From: Micropterix aruncella
Taxonomy: Eukaryota > Arthropoda > Insecta > Lepidoptera > Micropterigidae
Length of the DNA stretch: 64,000 bases
NCBI GenBank assembly: GCA_944548615.1
Contig: OX155972.1
Coordinates: 599,354 to 663,353 of the forward strand
Direction of reading: 5' to 3'
Part shown: positions 1 through 10,583 of the stretch, piece after piece
How the letters are laid out: each line of letters begins with the position of its first letter
Numbering within the stretch: the stretch's first letter is position 1
The notes under the pieces: model-generated
What the model was told of the DNA's origin: nothing
The model's database searches: none
Seen by the model: the letters and a program-made list of their open reading frames with translations, nothing else
Translations under genes and position numbers: made by a program

Positions 1-79
1 CATCCCTGACTCACTGACTGCCTTTGTAACGCTGTAGGTAAAGACAGTATTTTTTTTAATTTGTCAGTTTTTAAACTTG

Positions 80-372
80 AAATGCTACTTCGAATTTCGA
101 ACTTGAAATTGTGCTTTGAATTTCGAACTTGAGATTCTACTACGAATTTCAAACTTGAAATTCTACTTCGAATTTCGAACTTGACATTTTACTTCGAATT
201 TCGAACTTGACATTTTACTTCGAATTTCGAACTTGACATTCTACAACGAATTTCGAACTTGAAATTCTACTTCGAATTTCGAACTTGACATTTTACTTCG
301 AATTTCTAACTTGACATTCTACTTCGAATTACGAACTTAACATTCAAGTTCGAATTTCGCACTTGACATTTT
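80..372. repeat. 26-bp tandem repeat (minisatellite)
   Basis: About eleven head-to-tail copies of a 26-bp AT-rich unit (core CGAATTTCGAACTTGACATT) with a few substitutions per copy. The array decays after about 372 into shorter TTTCGAATT-type permutations up to about 440. No coding sense is seen. The unit has no dyad and there are no unique spacers, so it is not a CRISPR. Confidence 0.9.
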
Positions 373-851
373 GACATTTGAAATTCGGAATTTCGGTTAA
401 ATTTCGATAATTTCGGAATTCGAATTAAAATTTCGAAATTTTGGACTTAGCTAAGGATTCAATTATAGCATTCATGGTTTGCTCGATATTCAAACTCAGC
501 ACTCGTAGAAAAACGATCCTTACTTTGTTTTTGCAGAAATAACTATACCAAATATCATTGTTTATCTATGTGTAGATCTGAAGTGAACGAAACAACAATT
601 GCTGAGGAGGAAGCCTTGCATATTGGTACAGAAAATGAGAAGTTATTCTCTGACAGGTAAAAGCATAATTATTATTACTGTGACATCAGCATAACTTGCG
701 CATAGCTTTCTGTTGTACCTATAATATGTTTTATTTGTAGAAAACCGACAATGTCAATTACAGAATTCTTATTAGGTGTATTTTCTTTTACGAGAGAATG
801 GAGAAGTAGTCAATGGAATGCGAATATTGAATATAACAAAGTTTTTTTAAG

Positions 852-1285
852 AGCTTCAACAAATATCTTTACATGGGAGTATAGACTGTGGTTTGAAATC
901 AATAGAAATAATATCTGAACGTAAATTTAAACTTTCGAATTTAAAATTAAAATGTAAGATATGTAACGAAACCTTTGTCATTTGTTGCAATAACCCTGAA
1001 ACTGGCATAAATATTAACACAGTTGCGGGCGCAATAGCAATAGGTTGTGGCCATTCACAGCTAAATGAATTATTAGCCGTAATGGACTTGCCCCAAATAT
1101 CATATACAATATTTAATAAAAGATTGGAAACTATATACAAAGTTTGGGAAAAAGAAACAACCCAGTCGATGAATGAAGCCGCTGAAGAACAACGTAGATT
1201 GGCTTTTGATGATGGTAAAGTTACTGACAACGGCATACCATTTATTGACGTTATAGCCGATGGCTGCTGGGGAAAAAGGTCTTAA
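852..1285 (+). pseudogene. Mutator-like transposase domain, truncated
   Basis: An open frame reads LQQISLHGS, then CGLKSIEIISER, a zinc-knuckle-like CKIC..CC block (about 957-992), an AIGCGHSQLNELLAVMDLPQ block and ends at VIADGCWGKRS. From memory of the family, this order matches the insect Mutator-like transposase domain found in uncharacterised insect proteins. The region after the DGCW.KRS motif, which normally continues for over 100 residues, is missing. An in-frame stop at 848-850 sits in a T-run that also resembles a splice acceptor (TTTTTTTAAG), so the left edge could be an exon boundary or a broken frame. A possible donor at 656 and acceptor near 741 lie upstream. Truncated relic; family call moderately sure. 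Confidence 0.7.
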
Positions 1286-1289
1286 AGGC

Positions 1290-1984
1290 TCTATACACTA
1301 TATTTCTAAACATATAGATTGTCTTTCGTCATTTTTTCTTCAACTGTCAATTCTGTTCCAGGTGCAGAAATGGCTGGTAGCCGGACTGGACCCTCTCGAC
1401 TGGGGATATGAATATCCACCTCACAAGGCCTCAGTCCCAAAATGATGACCAGAGACGCAGCGCCACAACACCTTTTGCCGATTCAGCAACTATACCAGGA
1501 CTTTGATTACGAAGCGTGTCTTCGTCTTTATTGACTTCATTCAAAATCGGCATTTTTCGTTTCTTGTTTTTTTTTCCCTCATCCCTTTTCTATTTGCGCC
1601 CCTGTATAGCACTAACTATATAAGAGGGGTCTCTAATCATCATATTCCTCGTATGCCTAGGATCGACTGGTTCATTATCCTATGTTTTTTATTACCTTTA
1701 TCCTATGTTTTTTAGCTAATTGCGGGCGTTTTTGTTTACGTAATTACCTAATTCTTGTTTACCAAATTTTCTAACAATAAGAAAATGATTACAATATAAA
1801 TCCGATTATTATTTCACATTACGTACTTTTATTTATTTAATACCTTAGAATCTTGAACGTACACTATTTTCGTACGTATGGTCACTCTACAAGCTGCTAT
1901 CGGCGCCCGCGGCGTTTCCAGTTCTCTTATCACGCGTTGGCTCCGCCCAATCGCCCGAAGCCGTTGGCAATAGTCGTCGCCTTA
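1290..1984. other. unassigned intergenic stretch
   Basis: No recognisable gene or element. Short open frames here have no family resemblance. Composition is ordinary AT-rich sequence. Confidence 0.5.
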
Positions 1985-2165
1985 AGCGCTTGGACTCTAT
2001 CGTGGAGGAATACACACACAAAGAAACACACACACACAGACACACAGGAAGACTTTAGTCTGTAAAGAAGTTTAAATGTATAAATCCGTCTTCATTTAGA
2101 AAAAAAATTTGCGCGTTCTCAATACTTTACCTCCTTGTCGGTTGGTAGACCGGTAAAGTAAAAAT
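1985..2165 (+). repeat. (AC)n-bearing dispersed repeat, copy A
   Basis: CTATCGTGGAGGAA, then an (AC)-rich tract, GACTTTAGTCTGTAAA, then GCGCGTTCTCAATACTTTACCTCC. The same ordered blocks recur at 3105-3450. It resembles the ACACAGACAGAC tails common in lepidopteran retroposons. Family not identified. Confidence 0.6.
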
Positions 2166-2227
2166 AAGATCCAAGCATCGCAATTGTCGCTGCTTTAAAA
2201 GGTTTTTGTCGCTATTTAATTATTGCT

Positions 2228-2862
2228 CGGGAATTCAAAAATAAATTAAAGAAATGGTTATCGAATCATGACAGACTAAATATACATCAAATGTTAGAAA
2301 TAATAGTTTAATAAAACTTAGGTGCACAAATTTAACATTGAACTAACTAGCAAAAATTATTTGACTTTGTTGTTATATATTATTTTGACAATGAATTGCA
2401 TATTTTTTTTTGATCAGATATTTTCATATTAAATCCTTTATTACTTAACATATATTAAATATTATTGACCGTTTCTTTCTTTTCTCACATATAATTTTAT
2501 TTATATTATTTAATCGAATTTTATATTATTGCCGATTATATAATGGAATTCCATTTTATTTATTATATTATCTTGTAATATTTCTTATTATTATTATTAT
2601 TTTTTAAACTTTTGTTTTTTTTTGAAGACCACATTTTAGGGCACATTTTACTAAAACTTGTACATCTGTAAGCAATCAAGCAATCAAGCAAACTTGATTG
2701 TAATATTAGAGTCCTGTCCACCCTAGAACGGGCTAGTCCCAGTTGGGTGACAGAATCAAATAAACAAAAGGTTAAGGTTTTGCCATTCGGTTCCTGTTAT
2801 TTTTGTAAGCAAATCAATGTTTTATAGTAATTAATTCTTAAATAAATAAATAAATAAAATTG
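2228..2862 (+). mobile_element. LINE 3' end (CR1/Jockey-like), C-terminus plus 3' UTR
   Basis: An open frame at 2228-2311 ends the reverse transcriptase ORF with REFKNKLKKWLSNHDRLNIH...MLEIIV and a stop. It is followed by about 550 bp of AT-rich 3' UTR containing CACCCTAGAACGGGCTAG, ending in (AAAT)n. The same C-terminus and UTR recur at 60962-61635, and the UTR end alone recurs at 8537-8700. The copy is 5'-truncated, as expected from target-primed reverse transcription. It separates (AC)n repeat copy A from copies B and C, so it may have inserted between them. Confidence 0.8.
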
Positions 2863-3104
2863 ATATATGGCGGATTTTAAATATTATTTGTGTCGCTTGT
2901 ATATGAAATATTCCAACCAAAATTTCACAATGTGATTTCGGCCCAACTAGGCATCTGTGTACCGAGTTTCAAATCTCTAAGTTTAATATTTCGATATTGA
3001 AGTATGAATAGCGTGCTCTCTGGTGGACCGAATTAAACCACAATCTTTTCAACTCTTGACATAACTAAATGATACCTGCATGCCAAATGTCAGCACCATC
3101 GGAT

Positions 3105-3450
3105 GAAGGGTTTGTACGCTATCGTGGAGGAAATCACACACACAGACACACAGACAGACTTCAGTCTGGAAATGTTCCTAATCGCCTCGGGAGGAATGGG
3201 AGGGGGGGAGGGGGTTAAAATGCATATATCAGTTTTCAACTCGATTTTTTTTAGCGCGTTCACAATAATTTACCTCCTCCTCGGTTGGTGGGCCGCGCCG
3301 GTAAAACAAAATACACAAGGGAACACACACCCAAACACACAAAGCCACACAGACAGATTTCAATCTGTAAATAGTCCCAATCGTCTCAGGAGGGGGTCAG
3401 AATATATATCTTCGAAATACATTTTTTTTTAGCGCTTTCACAAAACTTTT
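3105..3450 (+). repeat. (AC)n-bearing dispersed repeat, copies B and C in tandem
   Basis: Two successive units, each with an (AC)n/CACACAGACAGA tract, a TTCAGTCTG or TTCAATCTG block, a purine-rich GGAGGGGG run, a T-run, and GCGC(G/T)TTCACAA. They match copy A at 1985-2165. Confidence 0.6.
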
Positions 3451-3681
3451 CCTTGGGCCTGAAAATTAAGTTTTGATAAAAGAAATTAATTCTTTATTTG
3501 ATAATCTAAAATATAACATAATATAATACTATGTTACGCAAAAATGTATTGAATATTTAAATTCACTTTTTTTATTTGGCTCTATTTTTTTAAATCAAAT
3601 ATGTCATTAGATAACTGTCGGACGTATTTTGAGATTAAATCTTATTTCGGTGTTGGAAAAAATATTATTATTGGGACACAC

Positions 3682-4368
3682 TGAGTTGGCTACGAAGACC
3701 CATTCTGTTCAGGGTTGGTCACACTCACGGGTCAACACCTATCCGACGGCCTCCACGCATGAAGTGCATGGGTAGGACTCTGACCCTATGGTTAGTTTCC
3801 TCTGAGAATCAACCTTCTGGCGCTCATGGACGGTCTGCGCACCGTGCGGCGTAAGCCAATCGACTGTGCACTCGGACTAACAGTCGGGGGAGTCTGGAAG
3901 CAGTGCTGTTTCCTATAGAGCGGGGGTGGTTGCGGACCTTACGGCGACTGCTCTTGAAACGTCATCGGCTATCCGATTCTGGGTGAACAGCCGGGCAAAG
4001 GACGCTGTGGTCCGCGATAGATTCGGCATACACCGTTTCACCGCTTCGTACGGGAGAGGATCTCGCAAGCGACCTCGAACTCGTAACCAATCGAGAGACT
4101 GGAGTAATCTGGTCACAATTGGAAGTAAGGGCGTGAGTGTAAGCCCGCCCGGTAACACTCCTGACTATCTCGCGGTTAAGGCGTTGGCCTCTTACGGGTA
4201 CAAACCCGTAAGAGGCCAACGTCCACCGTCTAGCTCCGCCACAAGGCGGAGCTAGACGGTGGACTGTTTTGTCCAAGTCTTCTGCGCTCACTCCAGGGAG
4301 ATAGACGACTAATCGTTAAAACTTCCTGAGATGACGGGCTCGCCCGCTGTAGTCGACAGCCCTAGTTG
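3682..4368 (+). mobile_element. family X (GC-rich retroposon-like), copy 1, with 14-bp target duplication
   Basis: A GC-rich 687-bp unit in AT-rich flanks. It begins TGAGTTGGC..CGAAGACCC and ends GTCGACAGCCCTAGTTG. It is bracketed by TTATTGGGACACAC (3668-3681) and TTATTGAGACACAC (4369-4382), a 14-bp duplication with one mismatch. No TIRs, poly(A) tail or long open frame. Two adjacent perfect hairpins interrupt its 3' third (4182-4221 and 4221-4264). A GCGGTTAAGGCGTTGG segment (4171-4186) resembles the D-arm region of tRNA-Ser, but no convincing B box follows at tRNA spacing. Other copies are at 10.6, 17.4, 25.3, 30.6, 42, 52.8/57 and 59.8 kb. Probably a non-autonomous retroposon; class unknown. 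Confidence 0.75.
4182..4264. repeat. two adjacent perfect hairpins inside family X copy 1
   Basis: Stem 1 pairs 4182-4198 with 4205-4221 (17 bp, 6-nt loop). Stem 2 pairs 4221-4240 with 4245-4264 (20 bp, loop ACAA). Sister copies (for example 26285-26330) lack the inverted insert, so it arose by a local template switch. Confidence 0.9.
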
Positions 4369-4626
4369 TTATTGAGACACACAATTCCAACGGAATTATC
4401 ATGGAAACTGGCGAAACCCCTAAAATAACATGCCAAATGCACAAAAAGTGATTTGTGTTACATGATGCTAAATTGATCCTTCCTAGACCTTAGATACCTA
4501 AAGAATAAGATACCTTATAAATATTCTCTATGAATTATGTAGGTTCTGTGTCACACAGTTTCTCTCATACGAATGAAAAGAGACAACAAGCTGTACAATT
4601 GCGAGAGGTACGCATGAATCGGATGT

Positions 4627-4811
4627 GTTCACTCACCCTTCCTCCTGCGAAATGGCTTATTTTAATTAGACATACTTTAAAATAACTGGTTGCGCACAAA
4701 GTATCTTTTACATCAGCAATTGATTAGTGAATGTGGATGTTCGCCTTCACTGACAGATGTTGATTCCGAAGAAGAAGAAGAACGACTTGAACGCTGCCAG
4801 TACTGCGTTCT
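4627..4811 (+). repeat. 185-bp direct repeat, left copy
   Basis: ACTCACCCTTCCTCCTGCGA through a (GAA)n-rich block to CGCTGCCAGTACTGCG. Nearly the same sequence returns at 5178-5361, so the pair brackets the family Z copy at 4833-5160. The right copy has an open frame with an acidic EEEEE stretch. No family recognised. Confidence 0.8.
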
Positions 4812-4832
4812 CTTGAATAAATTAATAGTTAA

Positions 4833-5160
4833 AAATAAACACTAAAAATACGCTTTAATAAATGCACGTAAAAACTAAAAAAAGACCTTGAAACCTAATT
4901 GTGGTCAAAGTTCATTCCAAGACTTTTCTAACAAGTCCAAACACAGCTATGATACGATGTTCCATCATAAAGTTCCAGTTCATATCTTCCGACTCCATCA
5001 TCAGATCAGTTCGACAGTACCATATTATTGTATTGTCATCAGAACTACATACAGCTGCCAATTTTCATAACGCTACGATCCTTGGAAGATGGTTAAATTA
5101 GTTACCCTAGATTCCATTACATAGTTACATACAGGTCGACCTAATAAAAGCGTGTTAAAA
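4833..5160 (+). mobile_element. family Z element (120-bp-unit family), copy 1
   Basis: Starts with ACACTAAAAATACGCTTTAA and ends with CCTAATAAAAGCGTGTTAAA, forming imperfect terminal inverted repeats around one copy of a 120-bp unit (CTTGAAACCTAATTGTGGTC..). Similar copies occur at 20105-20465 and, with three tandem units, at 30882-31625. No coding capacity. Superfamily unknown. Confidence 0.6.
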
Positions 5161-5177
5161 ACACGTCCAGCGTCTCT

Positions 5178-5361
5178 CACACTCACCCTTCCTCCTGCGA
5201 AATGGCTTATATGAATTAGACTTACTTTAGAATAACTGGTTGCGCGCAAAGTATCTTTTGCACGAGCATTTGATTAGTGTATGTGGATGTTCGCCTTCAC
5301 TGACAGATGTTGATTCCGAAGAAGAAGAAGAACGACTTGAACGCTGCCAGTACTGCGTTTG
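5178..5361 (+). repeat. 185-bp direct repeat, right copy
   Basis: Second copy of the 4627-4811 sequence, with a few substitutions. Confidence 0.8.
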
Positions 5362-5926
5362 CTTGAAAAATGCCTACCCCCCGCTAGTTTTTATAATTCT
5401 CCGCCGCGCTGTCAGAACTACAGCATATATATTTTTCAGAGATTTTTGCATACTCTCGCGACTCTGTACCACTTGTATTTATCGCCTTCTTGAACCGCTC
5501 CGCAAAATCAGAATAAAACTCCGCGAAAAAACTAATCCGCGTCGAGTGGGTCGTGTGTGAGACATTTTCGAAGATACTTGCATGAGAAATCCACCAGCAG
5601 GCACCTCGAGGGTCCGTAGCAGTGCTGGGGGGGCCGTCCAGATAGGCGAGGAATATCATCACAGGTCAGTCGGTGTTTTACAGACATATATCTGATTAAG
5701 AGTTGATGTTTGAGGGATTTGCGCGCATCGATTTCGTCTCATTTTGTAAAGTATCCACATATTAGAATCTATTTATTTATTTTAGTATAATTTATTCACG
5801 GTTTTGATCCCGCCGGTGTTCAACTATTTACACGTTGAACAACCAATAACTATATAAGAGTTTAAGTTTAATGAGATATGTTTTAAATGCAAAAACGAAA
5901 ACATAGTTAACGTTATCATTGACTAT
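5362..5926. other. unassigned stretch
   Basis: A mixed-composition segment (5380-5660) with open frames on both strands but no recognisable domain, followed by AT-rich sequence. It could be unique DNA or an unrecognised element. Confidence 0.4.
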
Positions 5927-6348
5927 ACGGGGTTATTTTTAATTACCCGGCATCCTTCAAAGGGGTGAATCAGTAAAGGCAACTGAGCAACTTTCATAAA
6001 AAATATATATTTTAGAATTTTTATTTTTTTGTATTTTTTTCATTTGGAAATTTGATGTACTTGACTGTCAAATAAAAGTTTGACAATGGTTATAGCACGC
6101 TGCGTCATCTATCGGTAGGTACAATATCGCTAATATACAATATTATCGATAATTACCCTACCGCTAGATGGCGCTTCGTGATCAGTGCTTGTTATACTAT
6201 TTTACAGAAAAAGATTTTTTTAATTTCCGTAACAATTTTTTTTTTTATTTTTTTAAAAATATTTTTACAAATTTTTATTAAGAATTGCTCACTCGCTCGT
6301 ACTAATTTACCCCCTTTAAGGATGCCGGTTAATTAAAACTCACCAATT
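5927..6348. mobile_element. foldback MITE, copy 1
   Basis: Imperfect TIRs of about 45 bp: left TACCCGGCATCCTTCAAAGG, right (reverse complement) TAACCGGCATCCTTAAAGGG. An inner inverted repeat contains GCGTCATCTATCGGTAGGTA and its partner ending CCGCTAGATGGCGC. Starts after TA, compatible with a Tc1/mariner-type TA target (inference). Related to the element at 6914-8245. Confidence 0.65.
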
Positions 6349-6449
6349 ATATGGTAATAGATCGCTCAAATCAATAGTAACTAATATTAAAATAATAAAA
6401 TGTATTAACTAATATTAAAATAATAAATAATGATTTCAAAATTCGTTTA

Positions 6450-6671
6450 TCCTACTAATAATATTATAAACGCGAAAGTTTGTATGTATGTATGGATGTT
6501 TGTTACTCTTTCACGCAAAAACTACTGAATGGATTTTGATGAAACTTTACAATAATATAGCTTACACATCAGAATAACACATAGGCTATAATTTATAAAG
6601 ATATATGGTTTTCTATCATCATTATCACAATTTTCTATCACCACGCGGGTGAAGCCGCTGGGCGCAGCTAG
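6450..6671 (+). mobile_element. Lep1-type short Helitron-like element
   Basis: Starts TCCTACTAATAATATTATAA, continues CGCGAAAGTTTGTATGTATG and ends GGCGCAGCTAG before T. This is the classic short non-autonomous Helitron-like repeat of Lepidoptera (5' TC, 3' CTAG, no TIR or target duplication). Complete, non-coding. Confidence 0.85.
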
Positions 6672-6913
6672 TATTATATAATTATTTTACACGGTATCCG
6701 TATTTTATATTTTATAGCGCCATCTACAATGCTCTACAAATGAATCTACAATGAATTACAAACTCTTGTTTAGTAATTCTGTTTTGGATATTTCTTAATT
6801 CTCATTTAAATCTCTTTTTAATATTTAGACAATGTATAATTGTGAATTTTGTATAGTTTATTGACATTCAGGTTTCTAATGTACATAATTAAATTTTCTT
6901 TTTGGTAAGATAT

Positions 6914-8245
6914 ACGGGGTGATGGGGAATTGCACGGGAATTTTTCTTTGTGGGTAATTCAGTAATTTGTGGTAAGCACCTTTTGATATATTTAAAAAAA
7001 AACAAAAAAAAAATGTTTTTTGTTTTTTTTTTAATTTGAAAATTTGAAGAAGTTGATTGTTAACCCGCCACTGGTGACGTCAATTGGACTTACATCATTG
7101 GTGACGCCGGTCTCACGCACCGGGATTTTCAACAATTTTTTTTTACATAATTAACTATACATGCTAATTTCCGTTAGTTTAGTTTTAAAGATACGTATTT
7201 GTTTGACAATAAAACAAAGCCTTTTCATAAATCACGGCTCGTTTATTAGTCTTTTCACTACGGAACTTAGAACACTTAAAATTAACACAGTTTTTCACCT
7301 ATCTTCTTAAAAATTAACAAAATCACAACAATGTTTATTTTTTTAAACTAAATCAGCCCTTTATAGTGTTATGATACTAGGAACTTTATAAAAAGAAACA
7401 AAAATGGTTATACTTCCCCCAAAAAAACTAATAAAAAACACTCAACAATCATTGTTCCTCCACAGCCAAACAGTCTCTGCAAACGGCACTACATGTTCGA
7501 GACACAAATATTTCTTACATTTGTTGCAAGTTTATTTCGTTTTTCTGTTTTTTTGCCATCCACACTCATAACATCCACCATTTCTTGAAGTTCATTTTCG
7601 AAAGACATGCTGAAACAAGGTGATATAATTATAAAAACTTATTAAAATCTATTACAAATATTTATATATACATACAAATATCTATTAAAAAAAGCTCAAT
7701 CATGAAATAATACAATCACACAATAAAAAGAAAATAAATAGCTAACAAAAAAATTAAAAATTGAAAAATCATCTTTTACCTTTGACTTACGTAATCGGTG
7801 ACCGCGGTCTCACGCACTAAGTTGGAGCCAAAACTCCGAAACGTGCTCCCGCGTCACCGTCGCGGGATGGACTGACGGTGCGGGGTGCGCAATGAGGCAG
7901 CTACTCAAAATCACAACACAAATCGATTGCTAGTGAGAAAGTTATTCGACTTTTTCGAACCACCCGGTCTCACAGACATATACGTCACCAGTGGCGGGTT
8001 AAATAAAGGGTTGAGAAGCGTTTGAGCGCGTTGCGCCATCTAGCGGTAGGTAATAAGTCGTAAATAAACAGTATCAGCGACATTCTACCAACCGCTAGAG
8101 AGCGAATCGTGATCATAGGTCTTCATACTATTTAAAAAAAAATAAGTTAAATTAATTAAAAAAAAAACAGTTTTTTTATTTTTTTATTTTGTTGTACTGG
8201 AGTCACCCACAAAAAAAATGCCCGTGCAGTAATAACACCTCCTAT
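6914..8245. mobile_element. foldback MITE, copy 2, split by a piggyBac derivative
   Basis: Outer TIRs: left GGGGTGATGGGGAATTGCAC, right (reverse complement) AGGAGGTGTTATTACTGCAC, both followed by GGG..TTTGTGGGTRA. The inner GCGCCATCTAGCGGTAGGTA repeat matches copy 1. Only about 400 bp belong to the MITE (6914-7059 and 8003-8245); the rest is the inserted piggyBac derivative. Confidence 0.65.
7064..7998. mobile_element. piggyBac-type non-autonomous element
   Basis: TTAA (7060-7063 and 7999-8002) flanks a 935-bp unit with perfect 17-bp TIRs, CCCGCCACTGGTGACGT. TTAA duplication and a CCC terminus are the hallmarks of piggyBac. Subterminal GGTCTCACGCAC motifs recur inverted (about 7106 and 7807). 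On the minus strand (about 7440-7540) two overlapping frames encode a relic of the cysteine-rich C-terminal domain: TCNKCKKYLCLEH, then after a frameshift VCRDCLAVEEQ-stop. An ATG-led minus frame begins at about 7609 (MSFENELQEMVDVMSVDGKK). So this is an internally deleted derivative of a coding element. It lies inside the foldback MITE and is therefore younger. Confidence 0.85.
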
Positions 8246-8536
8246 GATTAAAATAAGAATTAAAAAACATGTATTTATTAATTGTAAGATCTTTACCCTT
8301 GCAGGTTTTTGGAATAAAATAAACTTCGATTTTTATAAGACGAACCTTTAAATCTTTATGTAAATTATATTATACCAAAAAAATAAAAGCTATGTTTTAA
8401 AAATTCGTTTGTTATTATATTATTATTTTATAACGCATAGGCGTGTTTACAGCGCCATCTAACATGTGCGACCATGCTGTTATACAAATAACGCTTCGTA
8501 TTGAACAGAAAAAGAGAGAATAATCAATTTTTGTAA
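8246..8536. other. AT-rich stretch with a CGCCATCTA-containing repeat
   Basis: About 8390-8475 resembles 40890-40970 (GGCGTGTTTACAGCGCCATC). Otherwise AT-rich with no gene. Confidence 0.4.
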
Positions 8537-8700
8537 CTTTCCACCCTAGAACGGGCTAGTCCCAGTTGGGTGACAGAATCAAATAAACAAAAGGTTAAGC
8601 TTTGCCATTGGATTCCTGTTATTTTGTAAGCAAAATCAATGTTTTATAGTAATTAATTCTTAAATAAATTAATAAATTAATCTAATAAATAAATAATAAT
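8537..8700 (+). mobile_element. LINE 3' UTR tail
   Basis: CACCCTAGAACGGGCTAGTC to a (AAAT)n-like end. Same family as 2228-2862 but only the last 160 bp remain. Confidence 0.75.
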
Positions 8701-9042
8701 AATAATAAACTCTTTATTTGCACTTAATAAGTATACAAAAAAAGGCGAGCTTATTGACACATGGCAATGTCTTACAGCTAACATAAACAAAGTGGTACAT
8801 GCGCGCATTGTGATAATAAAGATTATTACATAACATACAGACAAGTGGATAATTTTAAGACTAATAATGCCCGAGGAGAGGAAATTGGGAGAGGAACAGG
8901 AGAGAAAGGGAAGAACTGGTTACTTCTTAGAAAGGTAGTAATCCTTAAGGTGAGTCTTAAACGATGGTAAAGAAGGCGAGTTTCGTATATTTGCTGGGAG
9001 ATCGTTCCAGAGTCTAGCACCATGGACACAGAAAGAATAGGA
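8701..9042 (-). mobile_element. Jockey-like LINE 3' end
   Basis: Minus strand: the terminal open frame (stop at 8920-8922, fragment 8920-9042) reads FCVHGARLWNDLPANIRNS, then SFKTHLKDYYLSKK, the typical C-terminus of insect Jockey/CR1 ORF2. About 215 bp of 3' UTR follow, containing GCAATAAGCTCGCC-type sequence (plus strand GGCGAGCTTATTG) and the complement of AATAAA. The same tail is seen near 13360, 49150 and 57450. Severely 5'-truncated. Confidence 0.8.
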
Positions 9043-9142
9043 ATACACACAGAAAATCTACACGTTGCGCTTCGTAGAAAATCCTAGTTGCCGAATCGTA
9101 GTATGATGCTATACAACCTGATACGCTATATCAGTAATGCTG

Positions 9143-9739
9143 TTATCATATTCCAAAATGGTTGCCTGTTTTATATAGATGATTAAAAAGACCGTTAACT
9201 CTCACAAAATAAAAGCATGACTTCCGCTAAAAGGTTAATAGCTATTGCTTAAAAGTCGCTGCTTGGGGTCGATGTAAAATACTGCCGGATTGGTTGGGTG
9301 AGAGGGGGGGGGGGGCTCTTTCAAGGTTTTAGCGATCGCCACTTGATAGTGCATTACGAGACGTATCCGATCGTGGTATGCCAAATTGTACGACTCGTGT
9401 TGCGATAGTGAGGGCCGCAGAAATCGAGGGGTTAATCGAGTACCAACATACAAGATAAAACTCGCTTACAAAACTAATTTGAACTCAATTACATTTAAAT
9501 ATTGTCATTTATTCACGAATACGTCAAGATTAGAAAAAAGAAAATATAATGCACAAAATTTTAACGAAAAAAAGCCGACTCCAAGAGCAGCAGCCATGTC
9601 ATGGTGATACTTACTTAGAACGGGCTATCATAATTAAATGCGTATACAAAATTATGTGTCTGCGCTGTAACCAGTTGTAGAGTACCCTCGTTGGAAGCCA
9701 ACGCCGCAGAGGAAATATTAATAGTACAAAAACGATGCT
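9143..9739. other. unassigned stretch with a poly(G) run
   Basis: A run of ten or more G at about 9304-9315; otherwise mixed sequence. Short opposed open frames have no family resemblance. The segment just before it (9060-9140) shares ATCCTAG..CGTAGTA..ATACGCTATAT with 41760-41850. Confidence 0.4.
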
Positions 9740-10354
9740 TACAAAATCAAAATAAAAATCAAAATGTTCTTTATTCATATAGACACAATTAAATATTATT
9801 TTTAATTTATGTTCTTATAATGCGTCCAAGCCTTACTCCTAAGCCGTTTTGTCATTTACATAATCAGATATTGTATAGTATGCTTTTTTATACAATTTTC
9901 CTCTGATGGTAGCTTTAAACTTATTTACAGATAGTTCTCTAATAGTATGAGGAAGTTTGTTATAGAAGCGTATACATTGTCCCAAAAAAGAATTGCTTAC
10001 TTTGTGGAGACGAGTAGCACGTACAACAAGGTTATGCTTATGTCTAGTATTAAAATTATGAGTGTCGCTTTTTATTTTAAACTTGTCAATATTCTTGTGG
10101 ACATACAACAGATTTTCGTATATATATTGTGATGCAACAGTAAGAATATTTATCTCTTTGAATTTTTCTCTAAGTGAAACTCGAGGACCAAGTTTATATA
10201 TAGCTCTTACAGCACGTTTCTGTAGTATAAAGATGTTATTGATGTCCGCACACGAATTATATGTGGAATTCCAAAGACTGAACAGTGCCAAACCACTGTT
10301 TAAAAAGGAGTTTGTGCTAACGTTTATATTGATATACATCTTGGAAACCTGCAA
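9740..10354 (-). mobile_element. CR1/Jockey-like LINE, C-terminal RT fragment (171 codons)
   Basis: An open minus frame (9839-10354) contains LFSLWNSTYNS, ILQKRAVRAIYKLGPR, FNTRHKHNLVV and FYNKLPHTIRELSV, the thumb and C-terminal blocks of CR1/Jockey-type reverse transcriptases. The catalytic palm (FADD) is absent because the copy is 5'-truncated near 10354. Left of the stop lie a short 3' UTR and a T-rich tract (complement of a poly(A)-like tail with AATAAA) at about 9740-9785. No frameshift in this part, so it is relatively young. Confidence 0.85.
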
Positions 10355-10583
10355 ATTTGTAAGAAACCACGATTAGTATTTCAAAATAAATAATGTTGAA
10401 CACGGCTATAACACGGGAAATAGGACATAAAATTAAAAAAAAACATCAAGGAGATGCTGATAGGCCACCCTTTCTATAATCTGGCCGAATTTGAGGGCCA
10501 CGATTTTTCAAATATTGTGCCCATTTGAATTACTTAAAAAAGTAGAGCCTTATTCTCTGATTATTTTATATGGTCTTATACGT

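Noticed and set aside
80..372. Possible CRISPR-like array
   Set aside because: Contiguous 26-bp tandem units without spacers in a eukaryotic genome; a minisatellite.
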